Source: Poseidonibacter parvus (GTDB lineage: Bacteria > Campylobacterota > Campylobacteria > Campylobacterales > Arcobacteraceae). From it: a stretch of 64,000 bases of DNA. How positions within the stretch are numbered: the stretch's first letter is position 1; each line of letters begins with the position of its first letter. The notes under the pieces are model-generated. The model was not told the DNA's origin. It ran no database searches and worked only from the letters and a program-made list of their open reading frames with translations. The stretch is from positions 1,426,001 through 1,490,000 of the forward strand of contig NZ_CP019070.1 of NCBI RefSeq assembly GCF_001956695.1, in the 5' to 3' direction. Below, piece by piece: positions 34,721 to 44,946 of this stretch. A program made the translations under genes and the position numbers.

Positions 34721-37226
34721 ATATCTTACTTATAGATTCTTTTATTTCATTTTTTTCTATTTTTAAAATAGATTTTTTTTCTAATTCTTCTTCTAAATTG
34801 TCTTTGTAAATCATAACAAAGTTATTAGATACATTTTCCTTTAAGCTAACAATTTCATCATTTTTTAATGTAGAAGTATCTAAAATTGCCTTACTAATAT
34901 TATCACTACTATTGATTTTTAAAAACTCATTTATATTAGTAGCTTGAATAACTTCATATTTTTTTCTTAGTTCTACAATCATAATAATGAAAGTAATTGG
35001 ATTATTATTTAAAATTAAAACTTTTTCTACTTTCTTTACACTCTCTTTTGGTGCAGGAATAATTTCATCTACATTTTTTCTACTTTGAACATTTTTACTT
35101 TTTTCTTGTGTGATCTCAATATCTTTTGGAAGAATTATTTCAAAAGTTGTACCAATATTAATTTCACTATTAACAAATATTTTACCTTTAAGAAGAGAAA
35201 CTAATTCTTTTGTAATAGATAAACCAAGTCCTGTACCACCATATTTTCTACTTGTACTTCCATCTACTTGTTTAAATCTATCAAAGATAGTAGCTACTTG
35301 ATTTTCGGAAATTCCTATACCATCATCTTTAACAAAAATTCTAATATATTCGCTATCATCTTTAACATTTAAAGATATATTACCTTTATTTGTAAACTTA
35401 ATAGAATTACTAAGAAGGTTATCAATTATCTGATTAAGTCTGTAATTATCAGTATTGATAACTGATATCGTACTATCAATGTTTAAAGATAAATTTAATG
35501 ATTTCGCATTAGCTTGTTCTGAAAACTTATTATAAAGTTTGTCAAAAAAATCTTTTAGAATAATTTTATCATTGTTTACTTCAAGCGTTCCCTTATCTAT
35601 TTCTGTTAAGTCTAAAAGATCATTTACTAATAAAAGCAAATCTTTTCCACAATTATTTATTATTTCTATATTTTTTACATCTTTTTCATCAAGATTCTCT
35701 TTAGAATTCTTCTTCATTATTGAAGAAATTATATTTATTGAATTTAAAGGAGTTTTTAATTCATGACTTATATTAGCCAAAAATTCATCTTTTGATTTAT
35801 TTGATTCTTCTGCAACTTCTTTAGCTTCATAAAGTTTGATTGTTCTTTCATTAAGCACACCAATCATATTTACAAAGTTATTACTTAATTTATCTATTTC
35901 TTCAATATTAGTATCAAGAACTTTTATTTCATTATTCATGTCCATTATTTTAGATGTTTGTTTAGAAAGTTTAGTAATTGGAGTTGTAATACTATCTGAG
36001 AATTCATTAGTTCTTTTTAGTAATAAATAAAAGAATATTATATAGAAAAGTAATAAAAAGGCAATTGCTGCATAACCAATTTTATTTGATAAGTTTTGAA
36101 GTATTTCAATAGAAGAAAAAATATTTTTCTTGTCAATTAATACCAATAATTTCCAACCAGTCTCATTTACATCTTGTTCATAAACTAAATAATCTTTACC
36201 ATTAAGCCCGAAAGATGCTTCTTTGATATTATTTTCTAATATATTCTTAAAATGTTTAGCAGAATCACTTTTGTTTGTAATAAGATTAAACTCTTCAGGT
36301 TTCTCAACTGTTTTTAATATGGCATCAGTATATAGATGTTCTTTTAATTCTTTTAATCCTAATAAATGTTCAATTTCTTCAGACATTGCAATAATCATAC
36401 CTTTTTCATCTACCATGAATAAATTTGCATTATAAGGCAATTTTTTATCTAATACATTTTTGACAAAAACATCAATAGAAATATCTAAACCTGTAACTCC
36501 TTCTAAAAAACCATTATTATAAATTGGAACTAAAGAAGACAGCATCCAACCATTACCAGCAGGATCTAAATAAGCACTAGTCCATGTAGATTTTTTTGTT
36601 GGATTATGTTTATTGTCAGCTAAATAATAAAAGTTATAATCTTCCATATGAATATGCTCACCATATTGTTTAGCTACATCATCAATAAATGGATAAAGTC
36701 TATTCATATCATCCCAACTATTAAAATATGAAGCAACAATATTGGGATTTATATCAACAACACTTTTTAAAGAAATATCCATAGCTTCAGTAAAAATGGC
36801 CTTTTGCTTTTCTTTTTCAGTAATCTTAGTTTTAGACGAATAATATAAACTAGAACCAATTTTATTTTCTTTATAAAAAACACCATTTGGGGCGATATTG
36901 AATTTAGGGTTTCCATTTGGTAAACCAAAAACAGAAGGGTTTTCAAAAAGTTTTTCATGTTCTCTTTGAAGTTGAGTATTAATTCTTGAAATTGTACTTA
37001 ACTTATCACTAATAATATTAGCTTCATTTTCTAGAACTGTTTTACTGTATAGTTTGGCTTCAGCTAAAAGTAATTCTGTATTTTTCGATGAAATATAAGA
37101 ATTAATAGAAAAGTATAAAACTACTAATGCAACTTCAACAACAAATATTGGTACAAGTGAAAATTTTAAAAAATGCTTTGAAAGTATTTTTTGTAACTTT
37201 TCTTGTTTTCCTTTTATTTTTTGCAC
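34719..37226 (-). CDS. membrane sensor histidine kinase with Cache domain and degenerate receiver-like tail
   Basis: An 835-residue kinase with two transmembrane helices (about 21-43 and 382-404) bracketing a large periplasmic double-Cache domain. A linker leads to a HisKA domain with phospho-acceptor His488 in NISHELKTPLNS, and a HATPase domain with N box DNLLSNSIKF (602-611), G1 DDGIGI (634-639) and G2 GGTGLGLS (663-670). Residues about 733-835 look like a receiver fold, but the acidic pair is replaced by Asn (LILNNNP); an Asp in AILDTST could be the phospho-acceptor relic. The start is GTG with AGGAG five bases upstream. No response regulator gene is adjacent. Confidence 0.88.
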   Translation of the reverse strand: MQKIKGKQEKLQKILSKHFLKFSLVPIFVVEVALVVLYFSINSYISSKNTELLLAEAKLYSKTVLENEANIISDKLSTISRINTQLQREHEKLFENPSVFGLPNGNPKFNIAPNGVFYKENKIGSSLYYSSKTKITEKEKQKAIFTEAMDISLKSVVDINPNIVASYFNSWDDMNRLYPFIDDVAKQYGEHIHMEDYNFYYLADNKHNPTKKSTWTSAYLDPAGNGWMLSSLVPIYNNGFLEGVTGLDISIDVFVKNVLDKKLPYNANLFMVDEKGMIIAMSEEIEHLLGLKELKEHLYTDAILKTVEKPEEFNLITNKSDSAKHFKNILENNIKEASFGLNGKDYLVYEQDVNETGWKLLVLIDKKNIFSSIEILQNLSNKIGYAAIAFLLLFYIIFFYLLLKRTNEFSDSITTPITKLSKQTSKIMDMNNEIKVLDTNIEEIDKLSNNFVNMIGVLNERTIKLYEAKEVAEESNKSKDEFLANISHELKTPLNSINIISSIMKKNSKENLDEKDVKNIEIINNCGKDLLLLVNDLLDLTEIDKGTLEVNNDKIILKDFFDKLYNKFSEQANAKSLNLSLNIDSTISVINTDNYRLNQIIDNLLSNSIKFTNKGNISLNVKDDSEYIRIFVKDDGIGISENQVATIFDRFKQVDGSTSRKYGGTGLGLSITKELVSLLKGKIFVNSEINIGTTFEIILPKDIEITQEKSKNVQSRKNVDEIIPAPKESVKKVEKVLILNNNPITFIIMIVELRKKYEVIQATNINEFLKINSSDNISKAILDTSTLKNDEIVSLKENVSNNFVMIYKDNLEEELEKKSILKIEKNEIKESISKI

Positions 37227-37350
37227 GATAGCTCCTAAGTATTATGGATTTTATTATTAACATTGTATAGTTAAAAAGTATCAAAATAGTATTATTATTA
37301 AAAATATAATTTTATTTTATTCTTTTAAATGCTTTAATAAAGCTATCGTG
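37224..37350 (-). promoter_or_regulatory. long-range inverted repeat covering the kinase start codon
   Basis: CACGATAGCT at 37224-37233 is the exact reverse complement of AGCTATCGTG at 37341-37350. On the kinase messenger the downstream copy contains the GTG start and adjoins its AGGAG site, so pairing with the leader copy about 107 bases upstream would hide the translation start. Confidence 0.4.
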
Positions 37351-37463
37351 TATAAATAATAATAAAAATACTATAAAAATAACATTTACAAGTTTTATAT
37401 ATTATTTGAAGTACTTTTGTTGTAAAATCTAAGAATAAATAAATAGAAAAAAGGATAAGAATA

Positions 37464-37805
37464 GTGAAAAAAAGTTTATTAACTATATCTTTAATATCAG
37501 CAGCATTATTTATAAATGGTTGTGAAGAAAAACAAAATAAAATAAATAGATATTTACAAAACTGGACAGGTGTAAATGGTGTAATTGAAATATATGCGGG
37601 TGAAAAACTTGTAAAAAGATTTATAAAAATAGATAAACTTTCTACTGCAATTTCTACTGACGGAAAAGATTCTAGAAATTACAGATATGGATATGGATTT
37701 TTAGATGAAAATTTAAATTTTAAGCAAGATAGTAATGAAAAGAAAGTTTATTTTGAAGTTTCTGATTATTCAACTTATGTTTTTTTTGAAAACCCAGGTC
37801 AATAA
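37464..37805 (+). CDS. putative lipoprotein of unknown function
   Basis: The 113-residue product starts at GTG with AAGGAT upstream and has a lipoprotein signal ending in FINGC (Cys20). The mature part starts EEKQNKINRYLQNWTGVNG and has no recognised domain. It is followed one base later by a second lipoprotein gene, so they form a pair. Location should be the inner face of the outer membrane or the inner membrane. Confidence 0.6.
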   Translation: MKKSLLTISLISAALFINGCEEKQNKINRYLQNWTGVNGVIEIYAGEKLVKRFIKIDKLSTAISTDGKDSRNYRYGYGFLDENLNFKQDSNEKKVYFEVSDYSTYVFFENPGQ

Positions 37806-37806
37806 T

Positions 37807-38004
37807 ATGAAAAAGTATATTTTCTTAATTCTATGCTCTTTCTTTTTTACTTCATGTGCTACATGGACAGGTATAAAGCAGGATACTTCAACTGCATGGC
37901 AAGTGATAAAAGACTTATCATCAAAAGGTTGGGAAACAACTAAAGATGTATCATCTGATGCATATAATGGAACAAAAGAAAAAATTGATGAAATTGCTAA
38001 GTAG
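37807..38004 (+). CDS. small putative lipoprotein
   Basis: A 65-residue product starting at the ATG at 37807, with a lipobox ending FFFTSC (Cys17). The mature part has repeated Trp/Lys/Ser-rich units (SKGWETTKDVSSDAYNGTKE) suggesting an amphipathic helix. The frame stays open upstream to 37735 inside the first lipoprotein, but only the 37807 start gives a proper signal peptide. Function unknown. Confidence 0.6.
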   Translation: MKKYIFLILCSFFFTSCATWTGIKQDTSTAWQVIKDLSSKGWETTKDVSSDAYNGTKEKIDEIAK

Positions 38005-38020
38005 TAATAAATTTAATAAA

Positions 38021-38098
38021 TGGAGCTGGTGAAGGGACTTGAACCCCCGACCTGCTGATTACAAATCAGCTGCTCTAGCCAAGCTGAGCTACACCAGC
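38021..38098 (-). tRNA. tRNA-Thr (TGT)
   Basis: A full cloverleaf with acceptor GCTGGTG/CACCAGC, anticodon stem CTGAT/ATCAG, anticodon TGT, T-loop GGTTCAAGT and an encoded CCA. Last gene of the four-tRNA operon. Confidence 0.95.
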
Positions 38099-38134
38099 AA
38101 CAGTGTTATTATAAATTCTTAAAAAGTTTAAGAA

Positions 38135-38211
38135 TGGTGTCAAGAGAGAGACTTGAACTCTCGACCTCCGGCTTATGAGACCAGCGCTCTAGCCAGCTGA
38201 GCTACCTTGAC
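38135..38211 (-). tRNA. tRNA-Met (CAT)
   Basis: Cloverleaf with acceptor GTCAAGG/CTCTTGAC-type pairing, anticodon CAT in the loop CTCATAA, and encoded CCA. The features fit the elongator Met tRNA; an Ile tRNA whose C34 is converted to lysidine cannot be fully excluded. Confidence 0.88.
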
Positions 38212-38223
38212 TTATGGCTAATT

Positions 38224-38300
<77 letters not shown>

Positions 38301-38347
38301 ACCTATAAATTTTAATGATTAAATAATCAAAAAAATAAACTCTTAAA

Positions 38348-38422
38348 TGGATGGGGTAGAAGGATTCGAACCTTCGAATGACGGCACCAAAAGCCGTTGC
38401 CTTACCACTTGGCGATACCCCA
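38348..38422 (-). tRNA. tRNA-Gln (TTG)
   Basis: Cloverleaf with acceptor TGGGGTA/TACCCCA, anticodon TTG, and encoded CCA. The first pair is U1-A72, as usual for Gln; the discriminator base is U rather than the G of E. coli. First gene of the operon. Confidence 0.94.
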
Positions 38423-38439
38423 ATCGTTTAAGTGACGAA

Positions 38440-38468
38440 ATTATAGTAAAAAAGTATACTATTGTCAA
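38440..38468 (-). promoter_or_regulatory. consensus sigma-70 promoter of the tRNA operon
   Basis: On the minus strand TTGACA (38463-38468) and TATAAT (38440-38445) are separated by exactly 17 bases. The expected start lies about 10 bases before tRNA-Gln. Confidence 0.85.
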
Positions 38469-38541
38469 TAGCTTTTAGATTAAATTTTAATATTTTTGAT
38501 ATAATAACAAAAATATCAAATACTATATAAAGAGAATAAAA

Positions 38542-39573
38542 ATGAATGCAATACAAAGAGTAAAAGAAGCTATTTTAGAAATTCAAAAAGGTAATATGGT
38601 TATTATGCTTGATGATGAAGATAGAGAAAATGAAGGTGACCTAGTTTATGCTGCAGCACTAAGCACACCAGAAAAAGTAAATTTTATGGCAACACATGCA
38701 AAAGGTTTAATTTGTGTTTCAGTTACAAAAGAAACTGCTAATAAATTAGAATTAAATCCTATGGTAAACTCTAATACTTCATCTTATGAAACTGCTTTTA
38801 CAGTTTCAGTTGATGCTGTTGATGCTTTAACAGGTATTAGTGCAGGGGAAAGAGATGACACTATTAAAATTCTTGCTAATCCTATTTCAAATGCAATTCA
38901 ATTAGCTCGTCCAGGACATATATTTCCATTAATTGCAAAAGATGGTGGAGTATTAGTACGAACTGGACATACAGAAGGAAGTGTTGATTTATGTAAATTA
39001 GCAGGATTAAATGGAGAAGCTGTTATTTGTGAAATCATGAAAGAAGATGGAACAATGGCAAGACGAGATGATTTAGATATTTTTGCCAATAAGCATGATA
39101 TGAAACAAATTTATATTTCTGATTTAGTTGAATACAGATTATCACATGAAAAACTTGTTGAAGAAGTTTCAAGTTGTGATATACAATTTTTTGGTACTAA
39201 TACAATTAAAAAAGAATTCAAAGATCATTTAGGAAGTATTCATACAGCTATATTATTTGGAGATATAAGTGAAGTTAGTCATGTTAAATTTCATACAGTA
39301 ATTCCTGATATAAAACTTTTTCTAAATGATGAAAAATTACATTCAATGCTTAAAACAATAAATTTCTTACAATCAAAAGGTGGAATTCTAATATTTTTAA
39401 GTGATGATCAAACATCAAAAGAATCTCAAAAAGATTATGGAATAGGGGCTCAAATATTAAGCACTCTTAATGTTAAACAATTAAAACTAATGACAAGTGG
39501 AGGAAAACATTCCTTTGTTGGTTTAAATGGATTTGGTTTAGAAATATTAGAAGAAATACAAATAGAGTGTTAA
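38542..39573 (+). CDS. ribB: 3,4-dihydroxy-2-butanone 4-phosphate synthase with degenerate GTP cyclohydrolase II domain
   Basis: The N-terminal domain (about 1-200) makes the four-carbon unit of riboflavin from ribulose-5-phosphate; DDEDRENEGD and RPGHIFPLIAKDGGVLVRTGHTE carry the metal and substrate residues. The C-terminal part (about 205-343) aligns with GTP cyclohydrolase II in outline (VKFHTVIPD, GIGAQIL, LTSGGKH-like segments) but lacks the three zinc Cys residues, so it should be inactive as RibA. Degenerate RibBA forms are known in this phylum. A separate ribA would be needed elsewhere. Confidence 0.9.
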   Translation: MNAIQRVKEAILEIQKGNMVIMLDDEDRENEGDLVYAAALSTPEKVNFMATHAKGLICVSVTKETANKLELNPMVNSNTSSYETAFTVSVDAVDALTGISAGERDDTIKILANPISNAIQLARPGHIFPLIAKDGGVLVRTGHTEGSVDLCKLAGLNGEAVICEIMKEDGTMARRDDLDIFANKHDMKQIYISDLVEYRLSHEKLVEEVSSCDIQFFGTNTIKKEFKDHLGSIHTAILFGDISEVSHVKFHTVIPDIKLFLNDEKLHSMLKTINFLQSKGGILIFLSDDQTSKESQKDYGIGAQILSTLNVKQLKLMTSGGKHSFVGLNGFGLEILEEIQIEC

Positions 39574-39585
39574 TACACTCTATTT
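39560..39585 (+). terminator. terminator of ribB with the stop codon in its loop
   Basis: A perfect 11-bp stem pairs 39560-39570 with 39575-39585; the TAA stop (39571-39573) lies in the four-base loop. T-rich sequence follows. Confidence 0.7.
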
Positions 39586-39597
39586 ATTTTAATTTTA

Positions 39598-40086
39598 TTA
39601 ACTTACAGCAGATTTAATTAATTCTAATGTTCTTTGAGGAATCACCATCTCTTTAGATAATGAACTTTCATTATTTTTGTAATATTTTGATTCTAATATC
39701 GTATTTATCTTGTCTTGAAACTTTTCAATTACAGTTTCTTGTGTATCTTTATCTTCAATATCTAAGAATTGTTTAGGTTCTTGATTTATAATACGAGCAA
39801 ATCTAAAGTCAAATAATGATTTATTATCAAACTCTTCATTAAATGTTTTACAAATAGCCTTATAAACATCATTTAATTCAGCCTCATACTTTCTATAAAT
39901 AGTACCAGCAGAATCATTTAAATATTTATTGAAATTACCATAATCAAGTAATAGTTCTTTGATTTCATCTTGTGTTAAACTATCATTTTCAACATCAAAT
40001 TTTTTTGATAATAAATGATTACAACAATAGTGTACCACTTCTTGCTCATTTACTTTAAGATTATTTAAAAATTCAGATATTTTCAT
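39598..40086 (-). CDS. hypothetical protein
   Basis: I do not recognise this 162-residue protein. It is soluble, acidic and probably all-helical, has two adjacent Cys (HYCCNHLL, about 19-26), and has no signal peptide. It stands alone downstream of pckA on the same strand but beyond the pckA terminator (40114-40143). A ribosome site AGGAGA precedes the ATG. Confidence 0.6.
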   Translation of the reverse strand: MKISEFLNNLKVNEQEVVHYCCNHLLSKKFDVENDSLTQDEIKELLLDYGNFNKYLNDSAGTIYRKYEAELNDVYKAICKTFNEEFDNKSLFDFRFARIINQEPKQFLDIEDKDTQETVIEKFQDKINTILESKYYKNNESSLSKEMVIPQRTLELIKSAVS

Positions 40087-40113
40087 TAATTTCTCCTATA
40101 ATTTGTAATAAAA

Positions 40114-40143
40114 AAAAGGAGTGAAAATTAATCCACTCCTTTT
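40114..40143 (-). terminator. intrinsic terminator of pckA
   Basis: A 10-bp stem pairs 40114-40123 with 40134-40143; on the minus strand it is followed by a run of eight T residues. It lies 28 bases past the pckA stop. Confidence 0.85.
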
Positions 40144-40171
40144 AACATTAAATTTTATAAAAAATTATACT

Positions 40172-41752
40172 CTATAAAATTGGTCCTGCAGCTGTGAAAT
40201 CATATTCACTTTCTAAAGTTAAGTATTTTTTAAAGTTTTCAATATACATTGAAGCTAATTTCTTTTTAGTTTCATCATATTCTGCTTTACTTTCCCAAGT
40301 ATTTCTAGGATTTAATACTTTAGTTTCAACACCATTTAGTGTCTTAGGAATTGCAAGATTAAAAATAGGTAATGTTTCAAATTCAGAGTTTTCAATAGAA
40401 CCATCTAAAATACCATTAATACAAGCTCTTGTATTTTTAATAGTCATTCTAGTTCCAACTCCATAAGCTCCACCTGTCCATCCTGTATTTACAAGGTAAA
40501 CATTAACATTGTGCTTATCAATTTTTTGACCTAATAACTCTGCATAAACTGTTGGATTTAATGGTAAGAATGCTTCACCAAAACAAGATGAGAATGTAGC
40601 AACTGGCTCAGTAATTCCTCTCTCTGTTCCTGCAACTTTTGCAGTATAACCACTTAAGAAGTAATACATAGCTTGTTGTTTATCAAGTTTTGCAACTGGC
40701 GGTAAAACACCAAATGCATCAGCACATAAGAAAATAATATTAGTAGGATGTCCACCCATCATATCTGGTGTATGATTTTCAATATGATTTATAGGGTAAG
40801 AAACTCTTGTATTCTCAGTTTTAGAACCATCTGAATAATCAACAACACCATTTTCATCATATACAACATTTTCTAATATTGCACCTTTTTTAATAGCACC
40901 AAAGATTTCAGGTTCTGAACTTGAATCTAGATTAATTACTTTTGCGTAACATCCACCTTCAAAGTTAAATACTCCATGATCATCCCAACCATGTTCATCA
41001 TCACCAATTAAAGCTCTTTTAGGATCTGTTGATAGTGTTGTTTTTCCAGTTCCTGATAAACCAAAGAATAAAGCTGTATCGCCATTTTCTCCAATATTAG
41101 CAGAACAGTGCATTGCAAGCTTACCTTCTAAAGGAAGCCAGTAATTCATCATTGAGAAAACACCTTTTTTCATCTCACCAGCGTACCAAGTACCACCAAT
41201 GATTGCAACATTATCTTCTACATTAAATACAACATATACTTCTGAATGTAAATTGTGACTAGCATAAGCCATGTCAACAGTTTTACAAGAATTATAAATT
41301 GTAAAGTCTGGAACAAAATTATCAATCTCTTCTTGTGTTTGAGGCATGATAAACATATTTTGAATAAAATGTGCTTGCCAAGCAACTTCAGTTATAAATC
41401 TTACAGATTTTCTTGAATCTAAAGATGCACCACAATATACATCAGTAACAAATAAATCTTTGTTACTTAATTGTTTTTTTGAAGTAACTAATAATTCTTC
41501 ATAAACTTCTTTAGATACCTTTTGATTTATATCACCCCAAGCAATATATTTATTCGATGGATCTTGATTAACAAAAAATTTATCTTTTGGACTTCTACCT
41601 GTAAAAATACCTGTATCTATCATTAATGCACCAGTTGAAGACACTTTCGCACCTTCATTTGCAACTGCATAATCTATTAATGCATCTACATCAAGATTTC
41701 TTTTAACCATTCCAACGTTTTCTAAACCTAAAGAGTCTTTAATTTCAGACAT
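40172..41752 (-). CDS. pckA: phosphoenolpyruvate carboxykinase (ATP)
   Basis: A 526-residue enzyme that converts oxaloacetate and ATP to phosphoenolpyruvate, CO2 and ADP, the entry step to gluconeogenesis. The kinase-1a P-loop is GLSGTGKT (231-238), followed by the metal site [29 protein letters not shown] and the [12 protein letters not shown] segment bind substrates. It follows oadB by 27 bases, so oxaloacetate-using enzymes are grouped in one transcript. Confidence 0.96.
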   Translation of the reverse strand: MSEIKDSLGLENVGMVKRNLDVDALIDYAVANEGAKVSSTGALMIDTGIFTGRSPKDKFFVNQDPSNKYIAWGDINQKVSKEVYEELLVTSKKQLSNKDLFVTDVYCGASLDSRKSVRFITEVAWQAHFIQNMFIMPQTQEEIDNFVPDFTIYNSCKTVDMAYASHNLHSEVYVVFNVEDNVAIIGGTWYAGEMKKGVFSMMNYWLPLEGKLAMHCSANIGENGDTALFFGLSGTGKTTLSTDPKRALIGDDEHGWDDHGVFNFEGGCYAKVINLDSSSEPEIFGAIKKGAILENVVYDENGVVDYSDGSKTENTRVSYPINHIENHTPDMMGGHPTNIIFLCADAFGVLPPVAKLDKQQAMYYFLSGYTAKVAGTERGITEPVATFSSCFGEAFLPLNPTVYAELLGQKIDKHNVNVYLVNTGWTGGAYGVGTRMTIKNTRACINGILDGSIENSEFETLPIFNLAIPKTLNGVETKVLNPRNTWESKAEYDETKKKLASMYIENFKKYLTLESEYDFTAAGPIL

Positions 41753-41779
41753 AATTTAATTCTTCCTACTAATTAATTT

Positions 41780-43102
41780 TTATTTAAATATTGATAAAAG
41801 GACACCCGCTGCAACGGCTGAACCAATTACCCCAGCAACATTAGGACCCATCGCATGCATTAATAAAATGTTCGATGAATCATATTGTTGAGCTTCTTTA
41901 CTTACAACCCTTGCTGCCATTGGAACTGCTGATACACCAGCTGCTCCAATTAAAGGATTGATTTGATTTTCTTTTGAACTTAATAAATTCATAAGTTTTG
42001 CCATTAAAACACCCATAGCAGTACCTGCTGAGAATGCTAAAAGACCAATTGCCATAATTCCCATAGTTTCAGCAACTAAGAATTGTTCAGCTGCAAGCTT
42101 TGAACCAACTCCTAATCCTAAGAATATAGTAACTATATTAATCAATGAATTCTGCATTGTATCAGAAAGTCTATCAACAACTCCTGATTCCTTAGCAAAG
42201 TTACCTAAACATAGAGCTCCAATAAGTGGAGATGCATCTGGTAAAATTAGTAAAGTTAACATTACTACTACTAAAGGAAATACTATTTTCTCTAATTTTG
42301 AAACTTTTCTTGCTGTTTTCATTCTAATTTTTCGCTCAGCTACAGATGTAAACATTCTCATAATTGGAGGTTGAATAACTGGAACTAAAGCCATATAAGA
42401 ATAAGCAGCAACTGCAATCGCACCTAATAATTCAGGTGCTAATGCAGAGGCTATAAATATTGATGTTGGACCATCTGCTCCACCAATAATAGAAATAGCA
42501 GCAGCTTGTTCTAATGTAAATTCGATACCTGGCACATATTGTGATAATAATACTGCTGCAACTAATGAACCAAAAATACCAAATTGAGCTGCACCACCAA
42601 GTAATGCAGTTTTAGGATTTGCTAATAATGGACCAAAGTCAGTCATAGCTCCAACTCCCATAAAAATTAGAAGAGGGAAAAATCCATTTGTTATACCCAT
42701 ATTATAAATAATACCAAGCATTCCATCAGCACCAGCTATTTCAGCGATTGGAATATTGGCTAAAATTCCACCAAACCCAATAGGTATCAAAAGTAGTGGC
42801 TCAAAACCTTTTTTGATTGCTAAATAAAATAGAACAAAACAAATTATAATCATAATAACTCTACCAAAGCTTTGTGCAAACTTTGTTAGTTCTTCACCAT
42901 GAGGGCCTTTTAATCCTTCTTGAGGATTAAGAATCGCTTTTATCCCAGTTGTACTGTAAAATGAATCAACTAAACCAGACATAGATTTTGATTCATACTC
43001 TTTTTTCTCTCCTGCAACTTCAACAGGTGCTGTTGCTGCAAAAGAATTTACTGTGAATACACAAAAGAGGGTAAATAAAATTAAAAATAAACTTTTTTTC
43101 AT
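41780..43102 (-). CDS. oadB: sodium-pumping oxaloacetate decarboxylase beta subunit
   Basis: A 440-residue integral membrane protein with about ten helices that decarboxylates carboxybiotin and pumps Na+ outward. Family segments include [28 protein letters not shown] with the buried Asp, and the C-terminal [18 protein letters not shown] and [15 protein letters not shown]. There is an N-terminal signal-like hydrophobic segment. It lies 18 bases after oadA. Confidence 0.94.
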   Translation of the reverse strand: MKKSLFLILFTLFCVFTVNSFAATAPVEVAGEKKEYESKSMSGLVDSFYSTTGIKAILNPQEGLKGPHGEELTKFAQSFGRVIMIIICFVLFYLAIKKGFEPLLLIPIGFGGILANIPIAEIAGADGMLGIIYNMGITNGFFPLLIFMGVGAMTDFGPLLANPKTALLGGAAQFGIFGSLVAAVLLSQYVPGIEFTLEQAAAISIIGGADGPTSIFIASALAPELLGAIAVAAYSYMALVPVIQPPIMRMFTSVAERKIRMKTARKVSKLEKIVFPLVVVMLTLLILPDASPLIGALCLGNFAKESGVVDRLSDTMQNSLINIVTIFLGLGVGSKLAAEQFLVAETMGIMAIGLLAFSAGTAMGVLMAKLMNLLSSKENQINPLIGAAGVSAVPMAARVVSKEAQQYDSSNILLMHAMGPNVAGVIGSAVAAGVLLSIFK

Positions 43103-43120
43103 TATTACTCCAATAAACTA

Positions 43121-44941
43121 TTAACCAATAATGGCTAAAGTTTGTCCTTCCTCAACTGCTGCATTAGGTCCAACTAAAATTTGTTTAATAGTACCTGCTG
43201 CTGGAGCATTAATATCAATTTCCATTTTCATAGCTTCTAAAATCATAATTTGTTGATCTTTTTCAACTTTTTCACCTTCTTTTACAAGGATCTTCCAAAC
43301 TGCACCATTTACAACAGCAGGAACTTCTACACCTTCACCATTTGAAGCTGCAGGAGCTGCAGCAGCAGGTGCTTCACTTGAAGCAGCTACAGGAGTTACT
43401 TGAATGTCTGCATTTCCTTCAGCAATTGATACATTAAACTTTTGACCATCTACTACAACTGTATAGTTTCCATTTGCATTACTCATATTTTTACCTTCTC
43501 CTAAATTACATTCTTTATCATTTTCACATGTAGAATCATTTTTTCTAATATTTAATGGTGATTCACCTTTTAAAAATGCGATACCTTTTTCATCACAAGC
43601 AGCAGCAATGAAAATGTTTTCTTCACTAGCTTCAATACCTTCCATTTCTAATCTTTGTTTCCAAACAGATATTTTTTTCTTTTCATCTCTATCTGCAATA
43701 TCTAAAGGATTTTCTTTAGTTGGTTCCATTTTTAGTTTTTCAGCAGCAAGAGCTACAATTTCTTCATTTGGTGCTACTGGAGTTTTACCAAAATATCCTA
43801 ATACCATTTTTCCATAACCTGGAGCTATTTGTTTCCATGGTCCAAACATAACATTAGCATATGCTTGTTGCCAATAAAATTGTGATACTGGAGTTACAGA
43901 AGTACCATAACCACCTTTTTCAACAACTTCTCGCATAGCTTTAATTACTTCTGGGAATTTATCTAAAGTTCCATTATCTCTCATCATTTGAGTGTTTGCT
44001 GTTAAAGCACCACCTGGCATTGGTGAGAAAGGAATTAAAGGAGAAACTTGAGTAGCTTCTGGTGGAATAAAGTAATCTTTTAATTGATCGGCTAAAACTT
44101 CTTGATATTTCAGAACTTTTTCAATTTCTAAACCACCTAAATCAAAGTTTTTACCTTTTACAGCGTGTAACATAGTTAAAATATCTGGTTGTGAAGTTCC
44201 ACCTGAAACTGGACTTGCTGCTAAATCAATACCATCAGCACCAGCTTCTAATGCGGCTAAGTAACCAGCAACAGATACACCAGCTGTTTCATGAGTATGT
44301 AATCTAATATGAGTATCGTTTCCAACTAAATTTCTAGCCATTTGAATTGTTTCATATACTTTTTGTGGAGATGAAGTTCCTGAAGCATCTTTAAAACAAA
44401 TAGAATCATGAGGAATTCCGCTATCTAAAATTTGTCTTAATGTTTTTTCATAGAAAGCTACATCATGTGCACCTGAACATCCTGGAGGTAAATCCATAAG
44501 AGTAACAACTACTTCATGATTTAATCCGTACTTCTTAATACACTCAGCAGAGTATTCTAAGTTTTGTACATCATTTAAAGCATCAAAGTTTCTGATTGTA
44601 GTTGTTCCATGTTTTGCGAACATTTTTGCGTGTAAGTCAATTAATTCTCTAGAACCTGTATCTAACATTACTGTATTAATACCACGTGCTAGTGTTTGTA
44701 AGTTTGCATCTGGACCAACAATTTCTCTGAATTTGTCCATCATTTCAAATGCATTTTCTTGTAAGTAGAAAAATAAAGATTGGAATCTAGCTCCACCACC
44801 AAACTCAAAATGAGTTATTCCTGCATCTTTCGCAGCTTCAACAGCTGGAAAAAAGTCATTCATTAAAACTCTACCTCCAAAGACAGATTGGAATCCGTCC
44901 CTAAATGTAGTATCCATGACATCTATATACTTTTTAGCCAT
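43121..44941 (-). CDS. oadA: oxaloacetate decarboxylase alpha subunit (biotin carrier)
   Basis: A 606-residue protein with an N-terminal carboxyltransferase domain (DTTFRDGFQSV at about 10-20, and RLHTHETAGVS) and a C-terminal biotinyl domain with EAMKM (biotin on Lys572) after an Ala/Pro-rich linker (about 515-535). It removes the carboxyl group from oxaloacetate onto biotin. An unusual Cys/Asp/Glu-rich linker (STCENDKECNLGEGKN, about 472-487) sits before the biotinyl part. The adjacent oadB and oadG rule out a pyruvate carboxylase role as the simplest reading. Confidence 0.94.
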   Translation of the reverse strand: MAKKYIDVMDTTFRDGFQSVFGGRVLMNDFFPAVEAAKDAGITHFEFGGGARFQSLFFYLQENAFEMMDKFREIVGPDANLQTLARGINTVMLDTGSRELIDLHAKMFAKHGTTTIRNFDALNDVQNLEYSAECIKKYGLNHEVVVTLMDLPPGCSGAHDVAFYEKTLRQILDSGIPHDSICFKDASGTSSPQKVYETIQMARNLVGNDTHIRLHTHETAGVSVAGYLAALEAGADGIDLAASPVSGGTSQPDILTMLHAVKGKNFDLGGLEIEKVLKYQEVLADQLKDYFIPPEATQVSPLIPFSPMPGGALTANTQMMRDNGTLDKFPEVIKAMREVVEKGGYGTSVTPVSQFYWQQAYANVMFGPWKQIAPGYGKMVLGYFGKTPVAPNEEIVALAAEKLKMEPTKENPLDIADRDEKKKISVWKQRLEMEGIEASEENIFIAAACDEKGIAFLKGESPLNIRKNDSTCENDKECNLGEGKNMSNANGNYTVVVDGQKFNVSIAEGNADIQVTPVAASSEAPAAAAPAASNGEGVEVPAVVNGAVWKILVKEGEKVEKDQQIMILEAMKMEIDINAPAAGTIKQILVGPNAAVEEGQTLAIIG

Positions 44942-44946
44942 TAATA

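Noticed and set aside
43121-44941. Alpha subunit read as pyruvate carboxylase subunit B
   Set aside because: The adjacent oadG and the sodium-pumping oadB make an oxaloacetate decarboxylase complex the simpler reading, and no biotin carboxylase gene is present.
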